Source: Luteitalea sp. TBR-22
Lineage (GTDB): Bacteria > Acidobacteriota > Vicinamibacteria > Vicinamibacterales > Vicinamibacteraceae
Length of the DNA: 64,000 bases
Assembly (NCBI RefSeq): GCF_016865485.1
Contig: NZ_AP024452.1
Location: 2,068,501 to 2,132,500 of the forward strand
Direction: 5' to 3'
Below, piece after piece: positions 1 through 9,566 of this stretch. The notes under the pieces were generated by a model. It was given only the letters and a program-made list of their open reading frames with translations. It made no database searches and was not told the origin of the DNA. The position numbers were made by a program, and so were the translations under genes. Numbering within the stretch: the first letter of the stretch is position 1; every line of letters begins with the position of its first letter.

Positions 1-1
1 G

Positions 2-682
2 GACATGCCCGTGGCGCGCACCCTCGAGGCCGGCGCCCGCGGGCACGCATCGCGGGGCAGCTGGAGCGTCGCCGCATTTGCCACGCAGGTGCGTGACGAC
101 CTGATCTTCGTCAGCAGCGGACGTCTCCGCGGCACCGGTCACTTCGAGAACGTCGCGCGGACCCGGCGGCACGGCATCGAGGCGGCCGGCGACTGGCGCA
201 TCGCCGGGCTCACCGTGTCGGGCAGTTATGCATGGCAGGCGGCCACCTACGGCGCCGACCTGCTCGTCCCCAGCGCCCTGCATCCGGACGCCGACGGCGG
301 CGCGTTGCCCGTCGAGGAGGGCGACACGCTGCCTGGTGTGCCGCGGCACGTCGGGCGGGCGATGCTCGCCGCGCGCCCCGTGGCCGCCCTCGACCTCGGC
401 GTGCAGTGGCGCGCCCAGTCGAGCCAGATGCTGCGCGGTGACGAGGGCAACCGGCTCGCCCCGGTCCCCGGGTTCATGACGGTGGATGCGCAGGCCCGGT
501 GGCGTCTCGGGCGGCGGCTTTCGCTGGTGGCCCAGCTCGTGAACGTGTTCGACGCCGAGTACGCCACCTTCGGCACGCTGGGCGATGCCGGGATTCTCGA
601 CGAGCCCTACGACGACGAGTTCCGGTTCGTCAGTCCTGGCGCGCCGCGGGCCGCGTGGGTCGGCCTCGAGGCGCGTTTCTGA
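2..682 (+). CDS. TonB-dependent receptor, C-terminal part (cut by window edge)
   Basis: This is the last ~226 residues of an outer-membrane TonB-dependent receptor; the plug and most of the barrel lie before the window. The visible part alternates short amphipathic strands with loops. It has the family's late-barrel block (QLVNVFDAEYATFG, near residue 175) and ends GLEARF, with the terminal aromatic residue expected of an outer-membrane barrel inserted by BAM. The reading frame is open to the first base, so the ATG at 5 is probably internal. It converges on the next receptor gene with only four bases between the stops. The substrate cannot be judged from this fragment. Confidence 0.85.
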   Translation, partial: DMPVARTLEAGARGHASRGSWSVAAFATQVRDDLIFVSSGRLRGTGHFENVARTRRHGIEAAGDWRIAGLTVSGSYAWQAATYGADLLVPSALHPDADGGALPVEEGDTLPGVPRHVGRAMLAARPVAALDLGVQWRAQSSQMLRGDEGNRLAPVPGFMTVDAQARWRLGRRLSLVAQLVNVFDAEYATFGTLGDAGILDEPYDDEFRFVSPGAPRAAWVGLEARF

Positions 683-686
683 GCGC

Positions 687-2678
687 TCACAACCCGAGCG
701 TGATCCGGAGCGAGAAGGTGCGGCCGTCCTGGCCGATGAGTTCCTGGCGGAACTCCGCGCCGACGGGGTCGGCGTAGGAGACGTCGAACAGGTTGTAGAC
801 CGAGGCGGCGATGGACCCGCGCAGCCCGCGCGGCGTGACGCGGAACGTGAGGTTGGTCAGCGCATACGCGTCGGCGATCGCCCCGAGGTCCGAGTGACGC
901 TCCCCGACGTACTGCCAGTCGAGCGCCAGTGTCGCCCGCCGCGTCACGATGGGACTCTCGAGCCGGAACAGGCCGAGCATCCCCGGCGAGTTCGACAGCC
1001 GTTCGTGCGTGGTGCCATCGTCGGTGTCCTGGGCGACGACGCTGCCGCGCAGGAGCACACCGTTGACCCACCGGCGTTCGGCCTCGAACTCCGCCCCCAC
1101 CGCGTGGGCCGAGGACGCGTTGGCGTAGGTGGCCGAATCGCCGATCGCCACCTGGGAGATCAGCTTCTCGATCCGCGTCACGTACACCGAGGTCGACAGC
1201 CGGAGTCGTCCACCCACGTAGCGCTCGGCGACGACCTCGCCGGTGCGCAACGTTTCCGGCTTCAGGGCAGGATTGGCGACGAAATCCTCCTGCGTGTAGA
1301 AGCGCTCGTAGGCGTTCGGCGCGCGGTATGCCCCGCCGTACAGGAACTTCAACGAGGTGTCGGCATCCGGCCGGACGATGAGGCCGAGCCGCGGATGGGC
1401 GCTCCAGCCGTCGAGGCTCCAGTAGTCGGCGCGTGCCCCGAGCACGGCGCTCACCTTCTCGCCGAGGCGCACCTCGTCCTGCACGTAGACACCGAGCTGC
1501 CGCGATCGATGGTTGTCCTCCTCCGGTCCGGCGCCCCGGTCGATCAACTGCATCTGCCGGAGATGCTCACGATACTCGGAGCCGAACGTCAGGCGGTGCC
1601 GTGGCGACAGCCGTCGCGAGGCGGTGAGCTCGCCCACGAGCCAGTCACCGCCGGAGTACTCCGCGTAGGTGTCTTCCTCGCCGACGTAGGTCCCCTCGTA
1701 GCGCATGTGGTCGTAGAAGCCGCGCACCGTCAGGTTGGTCGTGCCGACGTCGCCGCGCCAGGTCGCGCCGAACCAGGCGCGCCTGTCGATGGTCTGCGAG
1801 GCGGGCTCGCTGAGCGCCGTACCCCACGCGCCGGTCGGGAGGTGCTTCTCGCGCTCGACCATCGTGCCCTCCAGCGCCAGGCGTCCCAGACGCACGCTGG
1901 CCAGCAGCGAGCTCGCGCGGTCGCCGTCGGCGCCGACGCTGATGCCGGGGCCGGTGACCGGATCGTCGTATTCCGGATAGTGGAGCGTGCTGGCGCCATC
2001 ACTGGTCAGGTGCGATGCCGACAGCAGCAGGTCGTGGCCGCGCTCGTCGGAGGCGCCGAAGGAACCGCGGGCCCGCCAGGTGCCGAGGCTTGCGCTCTCG
2101 AGGCTGCCTTCGACGCCACCGAGTGCGGCGCCCTTCTTGAGGATCACGTCCACGACGGCGAAGAAGGCGCTGGTGCCGTAGAGCGCCGATCCGGGGCCCC
2201 TGATGATCTCGATGCGATCGACAAGTTGAATGTCGATGGGGAAGTCGGTGCCGAGGCCGACCGCATCGAACACGTTGTCGTTCAGCCGGTGTCCGTTCAC
2301 CAGGAACAGCACGCGGTTGTTGTAGTCGGTGGGGCGGCCGAAGCCCCGGGCGCCCAGGTAGGCGTAGTTCCGGTCGTAGGTGACGTAGAAGCCGCGCTGG
2401 GCGCGGAGCACCTCGGCGAGGGTGCGCCAGCCGTACGTCGCGATCTCATGGGCCGTGACCACCGTGACCGACGAGGGCGCCTCGGTGACCAGCTGCTCGC
2501 GCTTGGCCGCCCCGGAGACGGTGTCGACCTTGATGGTCATCAGCTCCTCGAGGGACTGCCCGGTCAGCGCCGTGTCCGGCGGGGAGGGCGAGGCGGCAGG
2601 AGGCGACTGGGCCAGCACCGGGGCGGCAGCGAGCCAGAGAGCGACGAGGAGAGGGGAGGGGCGCAGCATGGCAATCAC
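687..2678 (-). CDS. TonB-dependent receptor, full length
   Basis: A ~660-residue outer-membrane receptor with a signal peptide ending near AAPVLAQ. The plug domain (about residues 45-170) contains TEAPSSVTVVTAHEI, the RGFGRPTDYNNRVLFLVNG block and DRIEIIRGPGSALYG. A 22-strand-type barrel follows and the protein ends FSLRITLGL. The plug resembles vitamin B12/siderophore receptors, but the substrate is unknown. The GTG at 2678 overlaps the yfiR-like stop codon (GTGA), so the two are probably translationally coupled; an ATG three codons later (2669) is an alternative start. With the YfiR protein and the divergent kinase it forms a likely signalling cassette. Confidence 0.9.
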   Translation of the reverse strand: MIAMLRPSPLLVALWLAAAPVLAQSPPAASPSPPDTALTGQSLEELMTIKVDTVSGAAKREQLVTEAPSSVTVVTAHEIATYGWRTLAEVLRAQRGFYVTYDRNYAYLGARGFGRPTDYNNRVLFLVNGHRLNDNVFDAVGLGTDFPIDIQLVDRIEIIRGPGSALYGTSAFFAVVDVILKKGAALGGVEGSLESASLGTWRARGSFGASDERGHDLLLSASHLTSDGASTLHYPEYDDPVTGPGISVGADGDRASSLLASVRLGRLALEGTMVEREKHLPTGAWGTALSEPASQTIDRRAWFGATWRGDVGTTNLTVRGFYDHMRYEGTYVGEEDTYAEYSGGDWLVGELTASRRLSPRHRLTFGSEYREHLRQMQLIDRGAGPEEDNHRSRQLGVYVQDEVRLGEKVSAVLGARADYWSLDGWSAHPRLGLIVRPDADTSLKFLYGGAYRAPNAYERFYTQEDFVANPALKPETLRTGEVVAERYVGGRLRLSTSVYVTRIEKLISQVAIGDSATYANASSAHAVGAEFEAERRWVNGVLLRGSVVAQDTDDGTTHERLSNSPGMLGLFRLESPIVTRRATLALDWQYVGERHSDLGAIADAYALTNLTFRVTPRGLRGSIAASVYNLFDVSYADPVGAEFRQELIGQDGRTFSLRITLGL

Positions 2679-3238
2679 CCGACGATGCGAGCGAGACGAA
2701 GGAGATGGGAACTGAGCGTGATGCCGGCGCGTGCGGCGGCGCCGGTGTTGGCATCGAAGCGGATGCGATCGCCGTCGACGTAGACGCCGATCACCAGGCC
2801 GGCCTGGCCCATGCCCTCGCCTTCGCCGATGGTCAGCACGCCCTTGGGCTCGACCGCCCGCACCAGGGCTGGCGCGGAGGCACGCTGGGAGGCGGCCAGG
2901 ACGACGACCGGGGGTGGCGAGGCCGGCAGGAGCGTGAGCGAGGGCACCCCCGAGACGCCGAGCGCGCGGCCATCGACGCGCTGACCGACCGATGCCTCAC
3001 GGAGCGCGTCGGCAAGGGCCGCATCGCCCACCACCACGATGGCGAGCGCGGCGGTCGGGTCGGCGGGCCCCGTGGTCCGCCAGGTCACCAGCCGGAGCAT
3101 CCGGACGATCATCTCGGCCTTCAGCTGTCGTTCGCCGACCTGATGCGCGCCAGCGGCCAGCGTGGCGCAAGCCAGCACGGCCGCAACGAGCGCCGACCGG
3201 AGCGTCGAGCAGGCAGGGGAGCCGGAGGACAGGGGCAT
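2675..3238 (-). CDS. YfiR family (DUF4154) periplasmic protein
   Basis: A 187-residue exported protein with an N-terminal hydrophobic signal (LVAAVLACATLAAGAHQ). The domain matches YfiR/DUF4154: an early KAEMIVRMLRLVTW helix, then a Rossmann-like core with repeated hydrophobic strands, and a closing block where residues such as FDAN and LSSHLLRLARIV recur in the family. YfiR is the periplasmic repressor of the diguanylate cyclase YfiN in Pseudomonas; here the likely partner is the kinase encoded divergently at 3364. I chose the ATG at 3238 because it directly precedes the signal peptide; the frame is open to 3355. It is coupled to the TonB receptor by a 4-bp overlap. Confidence 0.8.
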   Translation of the reverse strand: MPLSSGSPACSTLRSALVAAVLACATLAAGAHQVGERQLKAEMIVRMLRLVTWRTTGPADPTAALAIVVVGDAALADALREASVGQRVDGRALGVSGVPSLTLLPASPPPVVVLAASQRASAPALVRAVEPKGVLTIGEGEGMGQAGLVIGVYVDGDRIRFDANTGAAARAGITLSSHLLRLARIVG

Positions 3239-3363
3239 CAGGAAGCCGGGGGCACCGGGTCCTCCTACCAATCGGCCGTCCCCGTCGGCTTCGCCAGCAC
3301 GGTGGCCGGGTTCACGCGGGTGACCCATAGCGCCGATACACGGGACAACGGGCACTCCCGCTG

Positions 3364-5736
3364 ATGCGTCTTCGCCTGTCCCTTCGTCATCGCCTCACGC
3401 TGGCGCTCATCGCCGCCAGCGCCTGCGGCCTCGCCCTCACGGGGGCGGGGCTGGTGGCCTATGACACGCGGACGGCCCGCGTCCAGCTGGCGCACGAACT
3501 CGAAGGCGTCACCCGGCTGGTGGCCATCAACAGCGACGCCGCCCTGACGTTCGGCGACGTCGACGCCGCGCAGGCGACCCTCTCCTCCTTCTCGGCGCGC
3601 GACGATGTGCTGTCGGCGGCCCTGTATCGGCGCGACGGCGTCCTGCTCACCCAATATCGCGCTCAGGGCGCGGCCGCGCCGCCGAGCACCGCCCCGGCTC
3701 CGGGCACCGCGTTCTCGGGCAGCACGATCCAGGTCGCGCGCGACATCTGCAACGAGGGAGGCTGTGTCGGCCGGCTGGTCGTCGTCGCCGACCTGCGCGA
3801 ACTCGAGGCCCGGCTGCTCGGCATGCTGGCCATCTTCGGCGGCGTGTTCGCGGTGTCGCTCGCCGTGGCCTGGGGGCTGGGGGCGCTGCTGCAGCGGCCG
3901 CTGGTGCTGCCGCTCCGGCAGCTGTCTGATGCCGCGGCCGAGGTGAGCCGGTCGCGGCGCTTCGACGTGGCGCTGCCGGCGGTGAACCGGACCGACGAGA
4001 TCGGCGTGCTGGTGACCGCGTTCAACGACATGCTGCGCGAGATCGGCTCGCTGTACGGCGAGTTGCAGCACCATCGCGAGAGCCTCGAGCAGACCGTCTT
4101 GCTGCGCACCGCCGAACTGCGCGAGGCCAAGGAGCGCGCCGAAGCGGCCAACCGGTACAAGAGCGAGTTCCTGGCCAACATGAGCCACGAGATCCGGACG
4201 CCGATGAACGGCGTGCTGGGCATGACCGAGCTCGCCCTCGAGACCGGACTGGAGCCCTTGCAGCGCGACTACGTCGAGACCATCCGGCGGTCGGCCGAGT
4301 CGCTCCTCTCGGTGATCGACGACGTGCTCGACTTCTCGAAGATCGAGGCGGGACGACTCGACGTCGAGGTGGTGCCGTTCTCGCTGCCCGCCGCCATCGA
4401 CGACGCGCTGGGGGCCCTGGCCGTGCGTGCCCACCAGCGTGGGCTCGACCTGGTGTGCGATCCGGCGCCGGGGTTGCCCGAGCACGTACTCGGCGACCAG
4501 GGGCGGCTGCGCCAGGTGCTCATCAACCTGCTCGGCAACGCGATCAAGTTCACGCTGACCGGGTCGGTCCAGCTGCACGTGAAGCTGGGCACCTCGCCCG
4601 ATGGCGACGCGCGCCTGTGTTTCGCGGTGAAGGACACTGGTGTCGGCATCCCCGCCGAGCGGCAGCAGGCGATCTTCGAGGCGTTCACGCAGGCCGACGG
4701 ATCGACGACCCGGGTCTTCGGCGGCACCGGCCTCGGCCTGACGATCTCGGCCCGGCTCGTCGCGCTGATGGGCGGCACCCTGACCGTGTCGAGCGTCGTC
4801 GGGCAGGGCAGCACGTTCGCCTTCGACCTGCCGCTGCTGGTGGCGCCTGGCGTCCCGCTGGCGTCCGACCTGCCCTCGGGCACCCTGGCGTCGCAGGCGG
4901 TTGTGGTGATCGAGGCCCACCCGGCCTCGCGCGACGTGCTGCGTCGGTGGCTGTCGGGCTGGGGCGCCCAGGTCCGCGCCTGCGCCCACGTCGACGAGGC
5001 CCTGGCGCACCTGCGCACCGCCGACGCCGTCTTCGCCGACTGCACTGCGATCGAGGATCCACGCCTGCAGCGGCTCTCGCTCGGGCCACGCATGCCGACG
5101 ATCGTCGCCATGCTCAGCACCGCGGAGTCGCCGCGCTCGGCCGGCCTGGCCCCCACCAGCACCCTCGTGAAGCCCCTCCGCCGCACGGCAGTGGCAGCCA
5201 TCGCGGCTGCGGCGCTCGGGACGACACGCAGGCCCGCCGCCGAGGCGCCCGTGGGCGGGGACGGTCCGGCGGCGCCCCTTCCAGAGGCGCCCGTCCCGGC
5301 GGCGCAGCTGGCACGGCCGCGACAGGTGGTGCCGGCGCTCGTCCGGGTGCTGGTGGCCGAGGACAACCCGGTCAACCAGCGGGTCGTGCAAGGCATGCTC
5401 CGGGCCAGCCAGTGCGAGGTGGTGCTGGCCAGCAACGGGCGCGAGGCGGTCGAGGCGTGGCAGCGCGGCATCTTCGACGTGGTGTTCATGGACGTGCAGA
5501 TGCCGGAGATGGACGGGTTCGAGGCCGTCGCGGCCATCCGCGCCGCTGAAGCGGCGTCGCAGCGGCTCCGGGTGCCGATCGTCGCCCTCACCGCGCACGC
5601 CATGGCCGGGGACGCCGAGCGCTGTCTCGCTGCCGGCATGGACGGCTACCTCTCCAAGCCGCTCCGCCGGACCGCCCTCGAGGACGAACTGCGCCGCCTC
5701 GGCGTCCTGAAGGACCGGCTCGAGCAATCGGCGTAG
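3364..5736 (+). CDS. Hybrid sensor histidine kinase with periplasmic sensor and two receiver regions
   Basis: A 790-residue inner-membrane kinase. One TM segment (about 10-32) is followed by a ~120-residue periplasmic domain that looks like CHASE8, the type found in YfiN-like proteins, then a second TM (about 152-175) and HAMP. A coiled linker leads to HisKA with H275 in MSHEIRTP, then HATPase with [17 protein letters not shown] and GGTGLGL. A middle receiver-like region (about 505-620) is degenerate. The C-terminal receiver is intact, with D710 in [11 protein letters not shown] and K765 in SKP. No DNA-binding partner is adjacent. It is divergent from the YfiR/TonB operon, which suggests control by periplasmic YfiR. 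Confidence 0.88.
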   Translation: MRLRLSLRHRLTLALIAASACGLALTGAGLVAYDTRTARVQLAHELEGVTRLVAINSDAALTFGDVDAAQATLSSFSARDDVLSAALYRRDGVLLTQYRAQGAAAPPSTAPAPGTAFSGSTIQVARDICNEGGCVGRLVVVADLRELEARLLGMLAIFGGVFAVSLAVAWGLGALLQRPLVLPLRQLSDAAAEVSRSRRFDVALPAVNRTDEIGVLVTAFNDMLREIGSLYGELQHHRESLEQTVLLRTAELREAKERAEAANRYKSEFLANMSHEIRTPMNGVLGMTELALETGLEPLQRDYVETIRRSAESLLSVIDDVLDFSKIEAGRLDVEVVPFSLPAAIDDALGALAVRAHQRGLDLVCDPAPGLPEHVLGDQGRLRQVLINLLGNAIKFTLTGSVQLHVKLGTSPDGDARLCFAVKDTGVGIPAERQQAIFEAFTQADGSTTRVFGGTGLGLTISARLVALMGGTLTVSSVVGQGSTFAFDLPLLVAPGVPLASDLPSGTLASQAVVVIEAHPASRDVLRRWLSGWGAQVRACAHVDEALAHLRTADAVFADCTAIEDPRLQRLSLGPRMPTIVAMLSTAESPRSAGLAPTSTLVKPLRRTAVAAIAAAALGTTRRPAAEAPVGGDGPAAPLPEAPVPAAQLARPRQVVPALVRVLVAEDNPVNQRVVQGMLRASQCEVVLASNGREAVEAWQRGIFDVVFMDVQMPEMDGFEAVAAIRAAEAASQRLRVPIVALTAHAMAGDAERCLAAGMDGYLSKPLRRTALEDELRRLGVLKDRLEQSA

Positions 5737-5765
5737 GGCGCGTCGTTCGGGTATCGTGGATGTCG

Positions 5766-6116
5766 ATGAACCTGCTGACCTCCCTCGAGGCCCTCGAGGC
5801 CCTGCTCGCCCAGTCGCACCGTGGTCCCATCCTCCTGTTCAAGCACAGCGAGACCTGCGGGCTGTCCCTGCAGGCGCACGAGGAAGTCTCGGCCCTGGTG
5901 GCCGACGCGGCCTTCGGCGTGCCGGTCCACCTGGTGTCGGTGCAGCGCAGCCGTCCGGTGAGCGAGGCCATCGCCGCGCGACTCGGCGTGCGTCACCAGT
6001 CGCCGCAGATGCTCCTCGTGCTCGACGGCGCGGTCGCCTGGCACACGTCGCACCTGGCCATCACCGCCGACGCCGTGCGCGCCGCGGTGTCGCGCCTCCC
6101 CGTCGCCACCCGCTGA
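5766..6116 (+). CDS. ytxJ: YtxJ-like bacillithiol-system redox protein
   Basis: A ~116-residue cytosolic thioredoxin-fold protein of the YtxJ family, predicted to act on bacillithiol mixed disulfides. The diagnostic pattern is present: ILLFKHSETCGLS with a single active-site cysteine, then VHLVSVQRSRPVSEAIAARLGV, HQSPQMLLV and WHTSHL. A TATCGT box (5752-5757) lies eight bases before the ATG at 5766, so I prefer that start over the ATG at 5760, and the transcript may be leaderless. It stands alone between the kinase and the esterase operon. Its presence suggests that this organism makes bacillithiol. Confidence 0.85.
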   Translation: MNLLTSLEALEALLAQSHRGPILLFKHSETCGLSLQAHEEVSALVADAAFGVPVHLVSVQRSRPVSEAIAARLGVRHQSPQMLLVLDGAVAWHTSHLAITADAVRAAVSRLPVATR

Positions 6117-6172
6117 TCGTCGGGACCCCGCGGCCCGCGCGACGAGCGTAGAATGCGCCGCGAGGTTCCCCA

Positions 6173-7759
6173 ATGCGTCCATCCCGGTCCCACCGCGCGC
6201 GCGTCGGCGCGTTCGTCCTCGCGATCCTCGCCCTCGTCGTCGCGCCGCGGGCCCGCGACCAGGTGTCGCCGGCCCCGGTGAAGACCACCGGTGGCCTGGT
6301 GGCTGGCACGACGGCCAGCGTGCCCGGCGTCACCGCGTTCCTCGGCATCCCGTACGCTGCCCCGCCGGTCGGGGCCCTGCGCTGGCGGGAACCGCAGCCG
6401 GCGCCCGCCTGGACCGGCGTCCGGCAGGCCACCGAATTCGGCACCAGCTGCATGCAGGCGCAGCCTGGTTCGCGCCTGCCGTGGACCGAGGAGTACATGA
6501 CGCAGAACGCGGTGGGCGAGGACTGCCTGAACCTCAACGTGTGGAGGCCGGCGGGGCGCGCGGCGCGGCCGCGCGCCGTGATGGTCTGGATCTACGGCGG
6601 CGGCTTCAACGAGGGGTCGAGCGCCGTCGCGGTGTACGACGGCGCCGCGCTGGCGGCCCGCGGCGTGGTGGTCGTGAGCCTGAACTATCGGGTAGGCGTG
6701 CTCGGCGGCCTCGCGCATCCCGAGCTGACGGCCGAGTCGCCGCACAAGGTGTCGGGCAACTACGGCATCCTCGATCAGGTCGCGGCGCTGCGGTGGGTGC
6801 GCGACAACATCGCGGCCTTCGGTGGTGATCCGGCCAACGTGACGATCTTCGGCCAGTCGGCCGGCGGGGTCTCGGTGGCGATGCTGATGCGGTCGCCGCT
6901 GGCCCGCGGGCTGTTCGTGCGCGCCATCGGCATGGCGGGGCCGGGCCTGATCGGCGCCTCCGGCCCGGGGCGCGGCGGCACGCTCGCCGAGCGCGAAGCC
7001 GCCGGCGTGAAGTTCGCGCAGGCGCAGGGCGCGAGCAGCCTCGCGGAGTTGCGGGCGCTGCCGGCCACCACCTTCATCGCCCCGGCGGTCAGCAAGGGCA
7101 ACGCGGTGCCGCCGGCGTGGCCCCTCATCGATGGCCACGTGATCGCCACCGAGGCGCCGGCGTCGCAGGTGCCCGTGATGGTGGGCTTCACGGCCGACGA
7201 CATCGGGACCAACGGCGGCGGCCTGGGCGGACCGCCGCCGCAGCCGAGCCTGGCGGCGTGGCGGGCCGACGCCGAGAAGGCCTGGGGACCGCAGGCGGCG
7301 GCGTTCCTGGCGTTGTACCCGGCGGCCACCGACGCCGACGTCCCGGCCGCGCGCAAGGCCGCCGGCCGCGACCGCACCCGCGTGACGATGGACCGGTGGG
7401 CCGCGTCGCAGGTGCAGGCGAGTCGCACCGTGTACACCTACTACTTCGATCGCGTGACGCCGTGGCCGGAGCACCCGGAGTTCGGCGCCCACCACACGTC
7501 CGAGGTGCCTTACGTGTTCGGGACCGTCGGCCGCGGCAAGCGCGCCTGGGAGCCGGTCGACCGCATCGTGTCGGATCGCATGGCCAGCTACTTCGTCAAC
7601 TTCGCCAGGACGGGCGACCCCAACGGCGCCGGCCTGCCGCGCTGGCCGGCGTGGGCACCGGGCGCGCACGTCACGATGCGTCTCGGCGAGGCCCCCGGGC
7701 CGATGCCGGTGGCGACCCCCGAGCGGCGCGCGTTCCTCGAGCAGGGGCTGCGGCCATGA
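6173..7759 (+). CDS. Type-B carboxylesterase/lipase, exported
   Basis: A 528-residue alpha/beta-hydrolase of the cholinesterase/type-B carboxylesterase family with an N-terminal hydrophobic export signal. Family marks are FLGIPYAAPPVGALRWREPQ, EDCLNLNVWRP, an oxyanion hole YGGGFNEGSS and the nucleophile elbow FGQSAGG with Ser229; the elbow has Gln where most members have Glu. The catalytic His is probably in FGAHHTSEVPYVFG. The substrate is an unknown ester. The stop overlaps the next start (ATGA), beginning a four-gene coupled run that ends with uppP. A TAGAAT box at 6149-6154 could be its -10 element. Confidence 0.9.
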   Translation: MRPSRSHRARVGAFVLAILALVVAPRARDQVSPAPVKTTGGLVAGTTASVPGVTAFLGIPYAAPPVGALRWREPQPAPAWTGVRQATEFGTSCMQAQPGSRLPWTEEYMTQNAVGEDCLNLNVWRPAGRAARPRAVMVWIYGGGFNEGSSAVAVYDGAALAARGVVVVSLNYRVGVLGGLAHPELTAESPHKVSGNYGILDQVAALRWVRDNIAAFGGDPANVTIFGQSAGGVSVAMLMRSPLARGLFVRAIGMAGPGLIGASGPGRGGTLAEREAAGVKFAQAQGASSLAELRALPATTFIAPAVSKGNAVPPAWPLIDGHVIATEAPASQVPVMVGFTADDIGTNGGGLGGPPPQPSLAAWRADAEKAWGPQAAAFLALYPAATDADVPAARKAAGRDRTRVTMDRWAASQVQASRTVYTYYFDRVTPWPEHPEFGAHHTSEVPYVFGTVGRGKRAWEPVDRIVSDRMASYFVNFARTGDPNGAGLPRWPAWAPGAHVTMRLGEAPGPMPVATPERRAFLEQGLRP

Positions 7760-8721
7760 GACGACGCGAGGCACTCCAGTTGCCCCTGGCGGTCCTGGCG
7801 GCGGCGTGCGCCGGTGCCCGGCCGGTCGCTGCCCAACCCGCGCCGGCCGCCGGTGCCGCGCCTGCCGACCTCTGGACGCTCGGAATGTTCGCGGGGCCCT
7901 CGCCCTTCGCGCTGGCCCCGCTGGCCGGGGCCACGCAGCCCATCCTGCGCGGCGCCGACGTCACCGACATGCCCGACCTCCGCATCGACACGGTCGCCCA
8001 CCCGAACCTGGTGATCGCCGGCGACCGGCACTGGCTGTTCTTCACGGCCAAGGACCTGTCGGTCAACAAGGGGGGCATCGGGCTGGCAGAGAGCCGCGAC
8101 GGGCGGGTGTGGCGCTTCCGCCGCACCGTCATCCGCGAGTCGTTCGTGCTCTCCGACCCCTACGTCTTCGAGTGGCAGGGCACCTGGTACATGGTGCCCG
8201 AGGCGTACACGGGGACCACCGTGCGCCTCTATCGCGCAACGGCGTTTCCGGACCGGTGGGAGTTCGTGCGCGACCTCCTCGCGGGCGACGCCGACACGCA
8301 CTTCATCAGCCCGACCCTGCTGCGCCACGAGGGGCGCTGGTACCTGTTCACCTCGCCGCCGGGTAACGACACGCTCCGCCTGTTCCACGCCGACGATCTC
8401 GCCGGGCCGTTCGTCGAGCACCCGCGCAGCCCCGTCGTGGTGAAGGACGCGCACCTGGCACGGCCGGCCGGGCGGCCCTTCGTGCACGACGGCGCGCTGT
8501 ATCGCGTCGCACAGGACTGCGTGCCCACGTACGGCCGCGCCGTGCGTGCCTGCCGCATCACCACGCTGTCGTCGACGGCCTACGCCGAGACGCCGGTCAG
8601 CGCCCCCTTGATCGAGGCCAACGGCGACGGTTGGATGCGCAAGGCGGCCCACCACGTCGACGCGCATCGTCGTCCCGACGGCACGTGGATCGCGGCGGTC
8701 GACGCCCTCGGCGCGCCGTGA
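7756..8721 (+). CDS. Exported beta-propeller protein resembling GIPC transferase N-terminal / GH43-like domain
   Basis: A 321-residue secreted protein. A Tat-like start (MRRREALQLPLAVLAAAC) is followed by repeated propeller blades with motifs such as HPNLVIAGDRHWLFF, SDPYVFEWQGTWYMVPE, ISPTLLRHEGRWYLFTS and LRLFHADDLAGPF. These resemble the N-terminal five-bladed propeller of glucosamine inositolphosphorylceramide transferases, and the fold is shared with GH43/GH32 enzymes. No transferase domain follows, so it may bind or trim a sugar polymer. Its start overlaps the esterase stop (ATGA) and its stop overlaps the next GTG (GTGA). Product chemistry is unknown. Confidence 0.7.
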   Translation: MRRREALQLPLAVLAAACAGARPVAAQPAPAAGAAPADLWTLGMFAGPSPFALAPLAGATQPILRGADVTDMPDLRIDTVAHPNLVIAGDRHWLFFTAKDLSVNKGGIGLAESRDGRVWRFRRTVIRESFVLSDPYVFEWQGTWYMVPEAYTGTTVRLYRATAFPDRWEFVRDLLAGDADTHFISPTLLRHEGRWYLFTSPPGNDTLRLFHADDLAGPFVEHPRSPVVVKDAHLARPAGRPFVHDGALYRVAQDCVPTYGRAVRACRITTLSSTAYAETPVSAPLIEANGDGWMRKAAHHVDAHRRPDGTWIAAVDALGAP

Positions 8722-9557
8722 TCCGGGTGGCCCTGCCGCGTGCGGCGATGGGTGGTGCGCTCGCCACGGTCCTGGGCGCCAGCGCAGGCGTGCTGCTGGC
8801 CCAGGCGGACGTGCCGACGTACCAGGCCCGGCGCGTCGAGGAACCGGTCCGCATCGACGGCCGCCTCGACGAACCTGCCTGGGCGCTGGCGCCGCGCGTC
8901 GGCGCGTTCCGGTTGATCACCGATCCGGCCCGCCCACCCGCGTATCCGACCGACGCCGCGGTGCTGTGGGACGACACGCACCTCTACGTCGCGTTCGCCT
9001 CGTCGGGCCGCGAGGCGTGGGGCCGGTACACCGAGCGCGACGCGCGCCTGTGGGAGGAGGAAGTGGTCGAGGTGTTCCTCGATCCCGATGGCGACGGGCG
9101 GCAGTACGCCGAGATCGAGGTGAGCCCGCACAACGTCGTCGTCGACCTCCTGATCGCGGAGCCGCGGGCCGGCGGACCCGAGGCGCGCCGCTGGGACGTC
9201 GCCGGCCTGCAGACCGCGATCGCGCGCCACGCCGACGGCTGGGTCGCCGAGATGGCCATCCCGTGGGCGGCGCTCGGCGGCGCCGGCGTCTCGGCCGCAC
9301 CGGCGATCGGCGACACGTGGCGCGTCGGCCTCTACCGCATCACGCGGCCCGGCGGCGTGGAGAAGGCGGCGCGCATCGACGCGCTGGTGGAGGAGCGACG
9401 GGCGGCGGCAGAGGACCGCCGGGCCGCCATCGACGCGACCCTGCGGCAATTGCGCGCCGACGACGAGTACGCGGCGTGGTCGCCGACGCAGGCCGACCGG
9501 GGCTTTCACGACCCGGAACGCTTCGGGCGCCTCGTGTTCGCGGCGCGCGTGCGATGA
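8718..9557 (+). CDS. CBM9-like (carbohydrate-binding family 9-like) exported protein
   Basis: A 279-residue protein that starts at a GTG overlapping the previous stop. A signal peptide (about residues 1-30) precedes the CBM9-like fold. The typical opening IDGRLDEPAWALAP is followed by YPTDAAVLWDDTHLYVAF, EEEVVEVFLDPDGDGRQYAEIEVSP and WVAEMAIPWAAL, ending with HDPERFGRLVF. Such domains bind sugars or modified cell-wall polymers, and no catalytic domain is visible. Position in the esterase-propeller-CBM9-uppP run suggests a role at the cell envelope. A hydrophilic insert near residues 220-245, rich in Ala, Arg and Glu, is unusual for the fold. Confidence 0.8.
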   Translation: MIRVALPRAAMGGALATVLGASAGVLLAQADVPTYQARRVEEPVRIDGRLDEPAWALAPRVGAFRLITDPARPPAYPTDAAVLWDDTHLYVAFASSGREAWGRYTERDARLWEEEVVEVFLDPDGDGRQYAEIEVSPHNVVVDLLIAEPRAGGPEARRWDVAGLQTAIARHADGWVAEMAIPWAALGGAGVSAAPAIGDTWRVGLYRITRPGGVEKAARIDALVEERRAAAEDRRAAIDATLRQLRADDEYAAWSPTQADRGFHDPERFGRLVFAARVR

Positions 9558-9566
9558 TCTCGTCCC

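Noticed and set aside
585-2783. A 732-codon + strand frame opposite the TonB receptor
   Set aside because: Low-complexity shadow of the - strand gene, which has plug and barrel motifs and a signal peptide.
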